A DNA stretch of 64,000 bases from the NCBI GenBank assembly GCA_916613615.1, contig OU744736.1:3604330-3668329 (forward strand), given 5' to 3'. How positions within the stretch are numbered: the stretch's first letter is position 1; each line of letters opens with the position of its first letter. Below the pieces are notes generated by a model. The model searched no databases, was not told the DNA's origin, and was given only the letters and a program-made list of their open reading frames with translations. The DNA is from Steromphala cineraria (lineage: Eukaryota > Mollusca > Gastropoda > Trochida > Trochidae). Shown here piece by piece: positions 12,258 to 24,404 of the stretch. Both the position numbers and the translations under genes were made by a program.

Positions 12258-13126
12258 GAGGAAGACGCATACAACGTCATCATCTTACCGTCTTGTCATA
12301 AATATATACATGAAAAAATCCACAAGCATGCTTGAATTCCATTAACAGATGAGCAATAACTGCTTGAACGGCCTTGAGCCTAAATGTAAACGAAATGGCG
12401 TCATCCAACCCGACTGAATCGTGTTAAAACTACTAGCCGCGACATGTTAATACAATGCAATATATGTTTCCAAATAAAACATAGACAGATGAGAAAACAA
12501 ATCTATGATTCATAATAACGTACACAGCTAATCAAATTGACGTTAACTTAGACACTGCGTGCGTCATGTGGTAACGTCATATTAACACTATCTGACATCT
12601 CTTCTCGGAGAGGAGCTGTTGCTATAGCAGTGGCCATGGGGTACCTTGAATTTGATACCGTGAGAGGTGAGACTCGCGGGGTACATATCGGTAAGATAAA
12701 AACGATTCGATCGTCAGCCAATCAAAAACAAGTATTTTACTAAAAGTTAGATAAATGTATTTTATTAAGACGATAAATAATCACATACAAGTCCTAAAGC
12801 AAGGACGACCATCTCATATTGTGACATTTTGGAAAAGACATTTTATTGTTACACTTGTTTTTTTTGTAAGGTTTTAATACGAAGGAGTCAAGTCTTTTTA
12901 GTGTTAATTCTATTTACTTAAAGAAAACGTGATAATCTATAAAACCATAAAACATCGCGAGATCTTTTGCTGTTCGTAGCAACTGTCTAAGGATCAATAA
13001 CTGTTGCTTGGTTATATCATGATGTTTTGAGACCATATGACATCTCTAAGTGGAAAATGTTGTATTATCTTGCAGATGACAAAGCCGGGATTGTAATACT
13101 ATAACAGGAACATGTATTTGCTTGGT
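12258..13126. other. No gene; AT-rich spacer
   Basis: Nothing recognised apart from scattered short CG-containing patches (12,610-12,700). Confidence 0.5.
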
Positions 13127-13169
13127 TACGAAAGCATACAAGGACCAAAATCACTGACAACATTTTTTT

Positions 13170-13345
13170 TTTAAAGTTGTATTTACAACATTTTAAGGTG
13201 TAATTACAAGTTTTGAATGTTGTAAATTCAAGTTTTAATGTTGTAATTACAACTTTCTACGGTGAAATAACAAGTTTTGAATTTGTATTTTCAAATTTTG
13301 AAGTTGTTATTACAACTTTTTAAAGTTATATATTCAAGTTAAAAA
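13170..13345. repeat. Left palindromic array of element X (AAGTTGTAATTACAACTT type)
   Basis: Degenerate 20-25-bp units based on TTGTAATTACAA and variants (TTGTATTTACAA, TTGTAAATTCAA), each nearly self-complementary. They start right after the terminal sequence and a T-run. Confidence 0.85.
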
Positions 13346-13549
13346 GTCAATCTCATTGAAATCAAATCTTAGATTCTCTCTCTTTTTTCATAATATGCTG
13401 TTACTTGTCACAAATCTTAGATCTGACGGAATCCCGTGGAGAACCATGTCCAGGTGAACTTTGAACAGGAAATGACCCCAGTCAATCAGTTTGTAGGGTC
13501 GGTCCTGATGCGACCAATCAGATTCCTTCTTCCTCCGTCATTTCGGCGT

Positions 13550-13594
13550 ATCGATAAAAGAATTAAACCTGCTATAAATGCTTTGTAATAATTC
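13550..13594. repeat. 45-bp direct repeat identical to the hairpin loop
   Basis: Starts ATCGATAAAAGAATTAAACC and ends GTAATAATTC. The exact second copy is the loop of the hairpin at 13,786-13,830. Confidence 0.95.
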
Positions 13595-13697
13595 ATATAA
13601 CAAAACCTGAAACCTGATCGATTTGTGTCGCCTGGTGTCGATGATCGGAGTTGTTTAGACAAGCACCTATTGTGTAATGTAGATTGGAGGAAATTGA

Positions 13698-13918
13698 GAA
13701 GGAGCTACCGTTAGCGTGAAGACGAAAACGAAATTCGCTCCATGTTTATACACGCCGAAAATTTTCGTCTTCGAGCGACTGAACCATCGATAAAAGAATT
13801 AAACCTGCTATAAATGCTTTGTAATAATTCGGTTCAGTCGCTCGAAGACGAAAATTTTCGGCGTGTATAAACATGGAGCGAATTTCGTTTTCGTCTTCAC
13901 GCTAACGGTAGCTCCTTC
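13698..13918. repeat. Perfect 88-bp inverted repeat with 45-bp spacer
   Basis: Arm 13,698-13,785 is, base for base, the reverse complement of 13,831-13,918. The 45-bp spacer (13,786-13,830) is identical to 13,550-13,594 upstream. The arms carry TTTTCGTCTTCGAGCGA, which also occurs singly near 14,432. Perfect identity in such a decayed neighbourhood means recent origin or an assembly join. Confidence 0.95.
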
Positions 13919-14036
13919 AAAAATTACATAGAGAAACAATACAAATATACAGGTTGGTTTATGGGAGCATACGTAGACAGGATTTGAGATAATTGCATAA
14001 TTTCAATTGAAGAGCTTTATGCTCACATGACATTAA

Positions 14037-14264
14037 TTATATAAACTTATGTAAAGATGGATATTTACAATAATAGTCAGGAAATAATGAATCTCTTACT
14101 GCGTTAAGAAATGGACAATACAAAATGATAAGGGCCTCATCTCCGATTGATTTTTTAACAGAGTACACATAATCTCTCTTCTTTTCTACTGTTATACCAT
14201 CTGCCTGTTTCTTTTGGGAGTCTATGGTTACAAGTTCTGATTTTAGTGAGCCAAATGCGCACAT
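14037..14264 (-). pseudogene. Probable LINE 3'-end scrap inside the large foldback element
   Basis: A 75-codon minus frame contains SIGDEALIILYCPFLNAVRD followed by FPDYYCKYPSLHKF. The pattern GDE...CPF...R..L...YY..P....KF is the terminal region of many APE-type LINEs. No RT is attached. The scrap is nested between the hairpin at 13.7-13.9 kb and the inverted arm at 15 kb, which helps explain why the left arm is longer than the right. Confidence 0.5.
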
Positions 14265-16342
14265 TTAATGGGAAGTGTAATAAATAACATTCGAGGTATG
14301 GTGATGGCTTAAACATATTATATTATAATAGTATCCTTTAGAGGATTTTGATTTAGATTCGGAAGGCGATAATCCGTCCTTAATCCCTTATCCAAACATT
14401 ACTAATCATCAAAGAGCACCGCTTTTCGTCTTCGAGCGAACACCTGAAACTAGATTTTCGACTTCGAGCGAATACCCCCTACAAATATAGGTGCACAGGC
14501 TTTGGTGTGTCTGGCTATCCATTGTAAATCACTATGTCTACACATCGAAATAAGCTACCGTGCATGAGCGCGTCGGCATTGCAAGGGACTTACTTGATTT
14601 GCAACCCGACTAGAACTGTTGTTTTGAAAAAAAATCCGTTTGATAACTTATGACCGAGTTTTGTAATAACCATAAAAGTTCCATTACATATGTTATGTTT
14701 AAAAGCGGATATGTCACTGACACTGACAAAACGCTTCTGAATTCTCTACAAAGCTATACAAATCCGGAAATTTGTTGACAATCAAGTATATGAGGTACGT
14801 GAAAAGATAGAATAGAATTCAAGATCCATAATGATCAGCATTTCATGGTGAATTTTGTATAATAGCTGTATGCATTTTACGGGCCTGAATTTGAGTATTA
14901 TTTTCAAAAACTCAATTTAAAGTCTTCTTTTAAACTAATCGTCATATCCTGCAAATCTACCCGCAAAACGTGTGACTAAGATGTTTCGAGAAAACAATAA
15001 AATTATCAGTTAAAGGAATATTCCAATGAAAAATGAAAAAGAGCCTTTTAAAACAATGTTTATGGATAAATCCTTCAACTTTGGCTAATAATTTTTAGCT
15101 AAATCACCAAATCTGCAATAAAAATTCAAAGTTGGGAAAAATCAAGTTTACCGGCATCGATGGGGGCGCCATATTGCTATCTCGAACGGTAAACGAGAGC
15201 GAGAAACACCGGGAATATGACGTCAGCGACACACCACGAAATTAGGAGACGCCGTTAGATTCAATGGTGGGCGGTGACGGCCCGTCAAACATGAGACTGT
15301 AACAACCGTCACGACTTCAGTAGAGACGTGCTGAATCCAGAATATTCTACTTCTATGATGCCCAAAGCAATAAATAAATATTTCTGACCAGCAGACTGCT
15401 TCAAAACTTCAGTACAGATTCAAATGATCTCCCATGTGCGGACGTCACAAGGTTTGAACACTGACACTCACTGACATTTTTTAGAATGTTTATAAGCTTG
15501 AGACATCCTCATTAGGTTGAAATAAAGTGTTAAATGACTTTGCTGAAATAGGTGCATTTGTAAAAAAAATAGAAACGTAACTTAGGATAATTTTTTATCA
15601 ATTATATCAATCAGAAAATTGACCTTCTAATGTGATCTTCTCGAAGCGAATCCTAAAAAGCGAATCCGCGATGATGGTGATATGGTTTCGTAATCAAAAG
15701 GAAATTGTTTCTATCAATCAAAACACGATTGATTAATTTGAAAAATGGCATTTTCTATGTTGACATGGAATTCACGTTTTTATCATATAAATCTTGGCTT
15801 GTTTGAGGACGAAAATATTTTTCTATTTATTTAGTTGTCGCCCGTACGAAACCAATTTTGATTACGAATCACTTAGGCGCACGGCATATGATATTGTTAC
15901 GATTCTTGTTATGTTCACATACCATGTTGATTATTTTCCAAAGGTATTTCAGCTAAACAATACGTAAAGAAATTAAAATGGAATTATGAGATACCATTAG
16001 TATACTAAAACGATCAGTAAGGAATGGTGTTTTTAATGATATTAAAGATCTATCAACTCCTCAGCAAGGAATAAAAAAATAATATTATACTCACAAAATT
16101 TCTTTATATCATCGAGTGTTTTTTCTCTTTTAGTTGCTTTTAGTTGATGAAGCTGAAAATTCCATATTTGTTGAATAAAATAATTTATCTATTTAACTAT
16201 TTTTTTATTTAACAGAAGGATGTGATTTTAATTACAACAATGCACAAATTATCACAACGTATATCTCTTAAGCTCTTCATTTTTTTAACAAAATACTATA
16301 TTTACGTAATTTATGCATGCTTTACATTGAATATTTTCTTTT
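14265..16342. other. Left arm and interior of element X, no gene
   Basis: Has TTCGTCTTCGAGCGAA near 14,432, the inverted-arm block at 15,010-15,250, and AT-rich interior DNA. No ORF. Confidence 0.6.
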
Positions 16343-17322
16343 ATTACCCACGTGGTACTTCGTAAAGGGGTTTCATAACAATTTGTTATGACACATATGG
16401 GTCATAACACCTCAAAGTGATTTGATTGGCTTGCGGTGAACTTTGACATTGTCCGGACTACTTTATTCATTCATAAAACGAACGTGTTTTCATTCACAAA
16501 TTCGAATGGAACTGAGTGAGTCGAAGTCATTTTTCAAACTTTCAGTTTATTTTTTTAATCTTCCTTACCGAATTGTTAAGGAATAAATCGGAGGACAATA
16601 AATCATCTTACTGATATCTCAAGGCTAGTATAAACACAAAAGGGTTTAAATTCAGCACAATTTATTCACCGAATTTCATTAATTTGATCCATGTCGCTCC
16701 AAAATGACACAGACAGTTATTGCTTGTTATCTATAGAATATAAAGACAACTGAATATTCTTAAGACAACATTTCTTCAAAACAAAACGCGTTTGAACAAT
16801 GATAAGCATCTTAAACTTACTTTGAAGGCGGTTGTTTACACATTTTGACGAAAAGATACAGGCAAATGGCGGCCGCCATGACATGCCGTTGATCAAAGAA
16901 AGATAACTCTGACTGTTCTCGCGCAGTGAGATTATATTTTCACGTACGCTTCGTTCACGACAAAAGTGCTTATATTACTTGCATTTCACCAGACACTATG
17001 AATTAACGTAGGGTAGAATTTAGAAATGTGAATATTTAACGTCGTAATAGTATAAAATTGAGGCTGTGACGTGGTTTGATATTCATATGCCGTTTCGTCC
17101 CTTTATAGGCGTAATAAAAAGTTGTTTAAAAAAGCAATAAATCGTCTGAAATGCAAGTTGGTAATAAATAGGATACATAACTTGTTCCCCTTTCATATCA
17201 AGTTTATGTCCCTCGTGAAATAATTTAGTTTTGTCACTCGCCAAGGCTCGTGACAAAGCAAAATTATTTCACTAGGGACATAAACTTGATATGAAAGGGG
17301 AAGCTCGTTAGATATCCTATAA
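16343..17322. repeat. First of two ~980-bp tandem units in element X
   Basis: Begins TTATTACCCACGTGGTACTT (contains an E-box CACGTG). It includes GGCGGCCGCCATGACATGCC near 16,870 and ends in a foldback (17,170-17,318). In that foldback, CCCCTTTCATATCAAG pairs with its complement around a CTCGCCAAGGCTCG centre. No ORF of note. The next unit repeats it at very high similarity. Confidence 0.92.
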
Positions 17323-18304
17323 TTATTACCCACGTGGTACTTCGTAAAGGGGTTTCATAATAATTTGTTATGACACATATGGGTCATAACACCTCAAAGT
17401 GATTTGATTGGCTTGCGGTGAACTTTGACATTGTCCGGACTACTTAATTCATTCATAAAACGAACGTGTTTTCATTCACAAATTCGAATGGCACCGAGTG
17501 AGTCGGAGTCATTCTTCAAACTTTCAGTTTATCTTTAAAATCTTCCTTAACGAATTGTTAAGGAATAAATCGGAGGACAAAATAATTACAATAAAACATC
17601 TTACTGATATCTCAAGGCTCATATAAACACAAAAGGGTTTAAGATCACCGTATTTCATTAATTTGATCCATGTCGCTCCAAAATGACACAGGCAGACATT
17701 GCTTGTTATTTATAGAATATAAAGACAACTGAATATTCTTTAGACAACATTTCTTCAAAACAAAACGCGTTTGAACAATGATAAGCATCTTAAACTTACT
17801 TTGAAGGCGGTTGTTTACACAATTTGACGAAAAGATACAGGCAAATGGCGGCCGTCATGACATGCCGTTGATCAAAGAAAGATAACTCTGAATGTTCTCG
17901 CGCAGTGATATTTTATTTTCACGTACGCTTCGTTCATGACTAAATTGCTTATTACTTACATTTCACCAGACACTATTTATTAACGTAGGGTAGAATTTAG
18001 AAATGTGAATATTTGACGTCGTAATAGTATAATATTTGAGGATGTGACGTGGTTTGATATTCATCCGCCGTTTCGTCTCTTTATAGGCATAATAAAAAGT
18101 TATTTAAAAAAGCAATAAATCGTCTGAAATGCAAGTTGGTAATAAATAGGATACATAACTCGTTCCCCTTTCATATCAAGTTTATGTCCCTCGTGAAATA
18201 ATTTTGTTTTGTCACTCGCCAAGGCTCGTGACAAAGCAAAATTATTTCACTAGGGACATAAACTTGATATGAAAGGGGAAGCTCGTCAGATATCCTATAA
18301 TTAT
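17323..18304. repeat. Second ~980-bp tandem unit in element X
   Basis: Same content as 16,343-17,322. The shared CGTGGTAC is 981 bp away and the 3' foldback (18,148-18,296) is 978 bp away. Small substitutions and a short deletion near 17,650 distinguish the copies. Confidence 0.92.
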
Positions 18305-19693
18305 ATATTTTGAAAACAATTATTCTAACACGTTTATTGAATTATTTTTTCCCTTTTCAAACTGACTATAGAGGCTTTTTAAAAATCCAGAGATTGAATG
18401 TGAAAGAGTACCAGATTTTGAAAAATTCTATCGTAGTAATTCTTGAGAAAATAAAATGTTATTAATATCATTTTCGGAAAGATATAAAAATGCTATGCAA
18501 AAGTCTTAGTGATTGATAATATGTATATAACAGGTAAATCATTGACATGCACGTTTGATGTATAAAATTTCAATCAACGTTTTCTACTTTAAAAGTGTTA
18601 ATTTTAGATAAAAGAAGGAGTATTTATACAGTACGGCAACATATTTCAGGTAAACATTAAACTTGTACCATGTTTTAATCAGAAAAAAATGCAAAGAACA
18701 CATCAAGATATTATACTCTTGCTCGTTTTTAAAACATTTATTTATTTATTTATTTTCTGTGTTCTTTTAGATAATTCATATATCGTTAATAATTCTAGAC
18801 AAAACCGTATATTAGTCGTAGTTGCTTGTTGAATAATCTGTTCGACGACTGGGTCGTTCTGTAAGCACAACAATGTTTTACGTTAACAAAGTGCGCAGCG
18901 CACACATTCAGCAATACTAGTCAAATCATCGAAACTCCACTGCACATAGATGTACGGAGTTTATAATGTAAGCTCCTTGCATCGATTTCTTGTGGTGTGT
19001 CGATGACGTCACATTTTCAAATAAAATGGCGACCACCGTCATCGCTCAAAGACGAAGGTTTAAAATTCTGTAAATACTTATCTCGTTGACAGAAAAATTT
19101 AATAATTTGTGAGAATGTCTTTTATAACTCAAACTTTTGCTAGAATTAAGTTGAAATCGTACTGGAATATTCCTTTAATTAAAGATCAAGGTTGTACTTC
19201 AAAGAAAAAAATATTGGTATTTCATGAATTTTTCTCAATCTTGTATCCTTTGATTTCGATCATAGTCTAGATTGTAATGTATAGGATTATTAATTTTACA
19301 ACACTTCTAATATGCATAAAATTTACAGAAATATCGTATCTAGTTTCCGATAATCTGAAATTGATCATATTTTAATAATTCTGACGACAAGGATGTTAAC
19401 AAACACACGGCTTTCATGTTGATGTAGCAAATCAAGCGTACCCAAACATTCAGAAAACCTCGGCATTTTCCGCGTTACATAGAAAAGCGATGATGTTTGA
19501 ACCTCTAGCGATGATGTTTAAACCTTTAATCTACTTTCACAACTTTGAAAGCGCAACTGTGACGGGTTGAAATCTTACTTCCGGTGGACACGGACCTCTA
19601 CGGGATTCCGTCAGATCGTAGATGAGTGACCAGTAACAACATAATATAAACAAGGGAGCGAATCAATGATTTGATTTTAATCAGATTGGTTAA
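18305..19693. other. Element X interior and right inverted arm, no gene
   Basis: AT-rich DNA. From about 18,960 it matches the left arm in inverted orientation: GACACACCACAAG and the GGAATATTCC block are read on the minus strand. No ORF. Confidence 0.6.
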
Positions 19694-20195
19694 AAAGTTG
19701 TAATTACAACTTTTATAAAGTTGAATATTCAACTTTAATTGGTGTATAATCAAAGTTTAAAGTTGTAATTACAACTTTGAAAGCTATATATGTATATTCA
19801 TCTTTCAAAAGTTGTACATTCAACTTTCATAGGTGTAATTTCAACTTATTAAGGTGTAATTTCAACTTATTAAGGTGTAATTTCAACTTTAAAAGTTGTA
19901 ATTTCAACTTTAAAACTTGAATATACAACTTTAAAAGTTGTAATTACACCTTTAAAAGTTGAAATCACACCTTTAAAACTTGTAATAACGCCTTAAAAAG
20001 TTGTCATTACGCCTTAAAAAGTTGTCATTACGCCTCAAAAAGTTGTCATTACGCCTTAAAAAGTTGTCATTACGCCTTAAAAAGTTGTCATTACGCCTCA
20101 AAAAGTTGTTATTACGCCTTTAAAAGTTGTAATTATACCTTTAAAAGTTGTAATTACACCTTTAAAAGTTGTAATTACAAGTTTTAGACAAAAAT
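19694..20195. repeat. Right palindromic array of element X
   Basis: About 500 bp of units based on AAAAGTTGTAATTACAACTT. It includes a homogenised stretch (about 19,985-20,120) of 21-bp units reading TTAAAAAGTTGTCATTACGCC. The right array is about three times longer than the left and has local expansion, so the arrays turn over as minisatellites. Confidence 0.88.
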
Positions 20196-20230
20196 GTTGT
20201 CATTGAATTTAGCCCTTGTAGGCTTTCGTA

Positions 20231-21439
20231 CTTTTACACATTATGAACATTCCGGGCATTGTGGCAATTAACAAATACGGCACAATATGAAATACATAGT
20301 CAAATAATAATCTTTGATGACTATCACATCAGATGCTCATATTCATTGATTTCAGTATGAAAAGTAGACAGGTCTGAGGGGCTTATCCTGCATTCCATCC
20401 TGTTTTCATGATTAGGAAAAGTTTGATGTATTTAAGTTTTAAGTATATGTATCCATATTCTACATATGGCCGCTTGTGAACGATAAACAATTGGAATAAA
20501 TAGCATATATTTTGAATAGTTTAATCCTTAGAGCAAGGCCGATTTTAAGTAGACTGTGAATGGAATTGACAAATGCGTTTGACATTTACAGTTATACAGT
20601 GAGTGTTAAACATGAGGTTATTTCCTGCACTTTCCAGAGACTAATATGATTAATAATCAAAACAGGAAACATTTATTTAGTTCAATGGTTTGATTTGCTT
20701 GGCAACAGCACTTGCCTCAAAGAGCCACTTCATGATGTTCATGAAATATTGTTTAGCTTTGATACAAACTTAGTTTGAATGCCATATGTCATGATATGAA
20801 TTCCAAAATTCAATAATCCATCCCCAAATGACAAATTTGTAATAAAAAGTAGCTTTCTCTAAAAATGTGAAATGCCATTATAGAGACATATAGCGGAAAT
20901 CACCTCTCTAACTTATATGGTTAGTAGATGTATTGCCTTTCAAACTCTATCAATTCATAACTCTCCTTCTGGTTGCTTTAGTTTCAAGTTTCAAAAAAAA
21001 CGCGTAACTAATTGAAGGACCTCATTGTTAAGGTTTTAATCATAATCGCCGCTTTATCAGCAACAGTTTGTATCTCTCGAATCAAACGCCATGCTCAATT
21101 ACCTACATGTACTGAGCTAACCTATTTCTCCTTAATCCTGGAAAGGTATTTGATTTTTTCACATGAGGATGTTCGTAAAATTAATCTTGATTTGAAGTAT
21201 TCTGCTCCTTTGATCCAAGACCAACATTCTAATTGCAACTCATCTTTGATATCTTACTTCCGGTCATAATAAAGGTCATCAATACCACCATAGCATCGGT
21301 TCAGGGTTCTTGTTGATGCAAAGACTCAATTATGCAACCACATCTGTAAAGGAGAGGTCAGGATTAAAATATATTCCAAAGCCCATCCAGTCTCAAATTT
21401 ATTATTTCTTTTTAACATTTTTTAAAAGGCAGTCAATAA
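20231..21439. other. No recognisable feature
   Basis: AT-rich. An 85-codon frame at 21,012-21,269 has no protein features. Confidence 0.5.
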
Positions 21440-21650
21440 AGGATTGAATACACATATTGAAAGGTTTTGCAGGAGGTATTTCAATCCGCAAAAGTACAGA
21501 AACGGCTCTATTACAGGTAAGGTAACAAACAATCTTCTCTGTGCAACGGATAGATGTAACGTCAGCATCCTAGTCCTGTTAGATCTATTGGCGGCATTCG
21601 ATACCATGGACCTTGGACGCTTTAATAGCTTGTTTGCCTGGATAGATTAG
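21440..21650 (+). pseudogene. LINE reverse transcriptase scrap, plus strand
   Basis: A 68-codon open frame ends in KVTNNLLCATDRCNVSILVL followed by LDLLAAFDTMD. This corresponds to the RT segment leading to the first catalytic Asp (VSILxLLDLSAAFDTIDH in intact CR1/L2-like elements). The His after DTID is replaced and the frame ends soon after. It is on the opposite strand from the other LINE scraps, so it is a separate insertion. Confidence 0.75.
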
Positions 21651-22974
21651 TTCGTTCCCAGTTATCATTCGCCCTCGTACATCCCACTACTCATTCCGAT
21701 TATCCTTCGTCATAAAATAATTAGTTTAGTATCAAGTGACAAAAGCTCGAGGCCAATTTTTTGTGAAAACGGTTGAATATTTTGAGGTTGGGAAAGGGAT
21801 GTTGGTAGCCTACCAAAACATGGTATATGATTTGAGGACCCACTACTTTTGATTTCAAGTTTTGTGTCTTGGTAACATGTATTTCCTGTTTCGTTTAATA
21901 CTTTTGGTAACTTATAGAATCGTGTTTCTGCCCCTTAAATTAAGTGTGATTTCTTTCTGTGATGTCTTTCATGCCCTCAATTAGCTACTGTTCAACCTCT
22001 TCTATCGTGAAACTGCAAGAAAGTCAAGAAACATCATTGGTTCAATTAATTGCGATATTTTGTAACCGTTCTCAAAACAAGAGGATTTCCAAATCATATT
22101 AAGGACTTCTGTGACAAATGCATTACCATAATGAAACCATCAACTTTACAGACAGCTGGGCAATCGGTAAACACGAGGATATGTTGCAGAGGCAAGGAGG
22201 AGGACAATTTGATAATTCACCAAAAACATAAATTTGTAATTATTTATCAGATATTGTCATTGTATTTGATTGACATTTTGTTTGTAAGAACATTATGATG
22301 TTGCTTAATCTCTTTATATGTCACTAACAGTATCAATACAGTTATTTTAAAAACAGTGTTGCAGTATTTTTTTCAAAGTGTACCTTTGTTTTATTATAAT
22401 TGTTGTACTCTTTTGACATTTCTTGTGTAATCAAATATGTCAGATCAATAATATCAAATTAATCATACTATTCACTTGCTATGGAAAGTTTGAAGAATCG
22501 AAGAATGTCAGGATATTAATGTCACCAGACAAATGTTATTATGAAAGCAATCACTAATATTACATAATGCAATTTATCAATCATCAATGCTTTCTTCCTC
22601 TGTATGTAATTGCCAATTGTCTACTTCTTTCTTGTAGAGGACGTCATTGTTCCAAAGATACGAATGTTCGATTATTTCACAGATCATATCTATAGCTGTT
22701 ATAGCAAATGAAATGATTGCATTTGACGTTGATTAGAAAGATAATTATGAACTTAGACGCTATATAGAGATCATTGTTTACAAAAAATATCCAAAAATGC
22801 GCACTACTCATGACTTCATATACCTTTTGTAAAAAAACTTGTCTTTTCGTACTAGTGATATCTAAATTGTTTTACCTTTCAGATACTTACTTGTTACTCG
22901 ATCCTGTTAGACTGATAAACATACTTATTACCTATATGGTTGAAAATAAGTAGTGACATATTTTCAATATGAGC
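21651..22974. other. No recognisable feature
   Basis: AT-rich. An 82-codon frame at 22,050-22,298 is unsupported. Confidence 0.5.
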
Positions 22975-23330
22975 ACTAGTGCACATATCAATGTTGCCTA
23001 GCAACGATTGTTGTCGAGCGAGTTCTCGTATTATTTCGATCTCCTGTGACGTTATAACACCATTGTTCGTGACGTCACTGTAGCCGGCTGTCGCAAGAAG
23101 CGGCCCGTTTCTTGCATAATTTTAAGATGGTAAAATGGAATAGAATCAGCAATACAGAATTTTTTACCCTCGGAAGTGTGTCATATGACTTTTACGAAAC
23201 TCGTGCAAATTTGCGTATAACCCTCGCTCTCGCTCGGGCACTACAAAAAATCACACTCGTTCAGGTACTAATCTCTATATATCGGTGTCAGGGAATGATT
23301 ATACTTATAAACGTGTGGTGACAAAATCAA
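22975..23330. repeat. CpG-richer block with RFX X-box and CRE, probable dispersed repeat
   Basis: A local change in composition: GTTGCCTAGCAAC at 22,993-23,005 (a textbook RFX X-box palindrome), TGACGTTA near 23,047, and TGACGTCA (full CRE) at 23,070-23,077. Next come CCTCGCTCTCGCTCGGGC words typical of a dispersed repeat. A 69-codon frame follows (23,112-23,321) without protein features. It could be a promoter or simply a repeat carrying these sites. Confidence 0.4.
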
Positions 23331-23470
23331 TGAAAATATGTTGTTTACGTGTGATGAATTGAATTGAGGAATGTCTAATTATAATTCCTCTAAATCAATT
23401 TGATTAGGTTTTGGTTGTGTGCACTGGGACCCTACGGAAGCATCCTAGTGCCACAGTGAGAATTTTTTTT

Positions 23471-23660
23471 ATCTCCTAATTAGGAGATACTTACTCCTTA
23501 TTAGGACATAAGTAACTCCTAATTAGGACTTATCTATTACGTAATTAGGACTTAGTTATCACCTAATTAGGAGATACTAACTCCTAATTAGGAGATACTA
23601 ACTCCTAATTAGGAGATACTACCTCCTAATTAGGACATAAGTATCTCCTTATTAGGACTT
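23471..23660. repeat. Left palindromic array of element Y
   Basis: About nine units of 19-20 bp on CTCCTAATTAGGAGATA / CCTAATTAGGACTTA. Each is a near-perfect palindrome around AATT. Confidence 0.92.
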
Positions 23661-23819
23661 CAGTCAATCAAAACTTTATGCAGCATGGAGGTCATTCAAA
23701 AGTTAACCTTTTTTACTTATATACACGCCCACCTGCAGACCTATATATTTTTATCCTTTTACAAATATTTACAATGTAGTTTGATAAGTTGAATGAAATA
23801 AATGACATTATAAATATTG

Positions 23820-24270
23820 ACGGGTGATGAGGTCTATACCTGTTTTATTGACCCTAGGAAAACAATATTGACCGAGGACAAAGTTAATGGATTTGAGGAA
23901 ACAATATTGACCAAGGACGAAGTCAGAGGTCGATATTGTTTTCCTCGGGTTCATAGAAAGAGGGCTGGACCGAATTCACCAGTTCACAGTTATTTTAATA
24001 CGCTTCGATACAAAAAGGAAAATACGAAAAAGACTACGTGATCTACAGCAATAAGGTTCAATTGCTTTGGGACAAGTGGACAATGACGTCATGATCAGAA
24101 TCGAATCAAATTCCCGTAGTTAGCCGTAGTTTTTGTTGTCTTTTCGTTTTTGTATCTCTGAATAATAAAACAATTATGCAATGGTGAATGTTTTATTGAT
24201 CTGAGGAAAACAATATTGACCTCGGATTTCGTGCTCGGTCAATAATGTTTTCCACGAGTCTATAAACTTT
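23820..24270. repeat. Element Y interior with repeated AACAATATTGACC motifs
   Basis: GGAAAACAATATTGACC occurs near 23,860, 23,900 and 24,205. Its complement occurs near 23,932 and 24,238. These can pair into hairpins. A 74-codon frame runs through but is made of the repeats, so I do not treat it as a gene. Confidence 0.6.
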
Positions 24271-24404
24271 CTCCTAAACTTTTATTATTATATGAAAGAC
24301 AAAATATATTATGATCTTTAGTGCTTTTGTGAGTCTTTTATAGCATAGATCATGTATAATATACTTTTAAAGTATGGGCGTTATCGGTCATTAGAAGTTA
24401 GACC

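Larger units (their letters stand above)
13127..20230. mobile_element. 7.1-kb foldback-type element with long inverted ends and palindromic arrays (element X)
   Basis: The ends are inverted copies: left TACGAAAGCATACAAGG and right, reverse-complemented, TACGAAAGCCTACAAGGG. Inverted similarity continues inward, with interruptions: palindromic arrays, then CTGACGGAATCCCGT (about 13,414 left, about 19,602 right), GTTACTTGTCAC / GTTACTGGTCAC, and deeper TTAAAGGAATATTCCA plus GACACACCAC (about 15,010-15,240 left, 18,985-19,180 right). The arms thus span about 1.3-2.1 kb. The left arm is enlarged by a perfect hairpin and a LINE scrap. The centre holds two ~980-bp tandem units. There is no transposase-like ORF, so if mobile it is non-autonomous. 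No clear target duplication could be read. Confidence 0.75.

Noticed and set aside
23817..24041. 74-codon frame inside element Y
   Set aside because: It is built from repeated AACAATATTGACC hairpin units and has no coding pattern.
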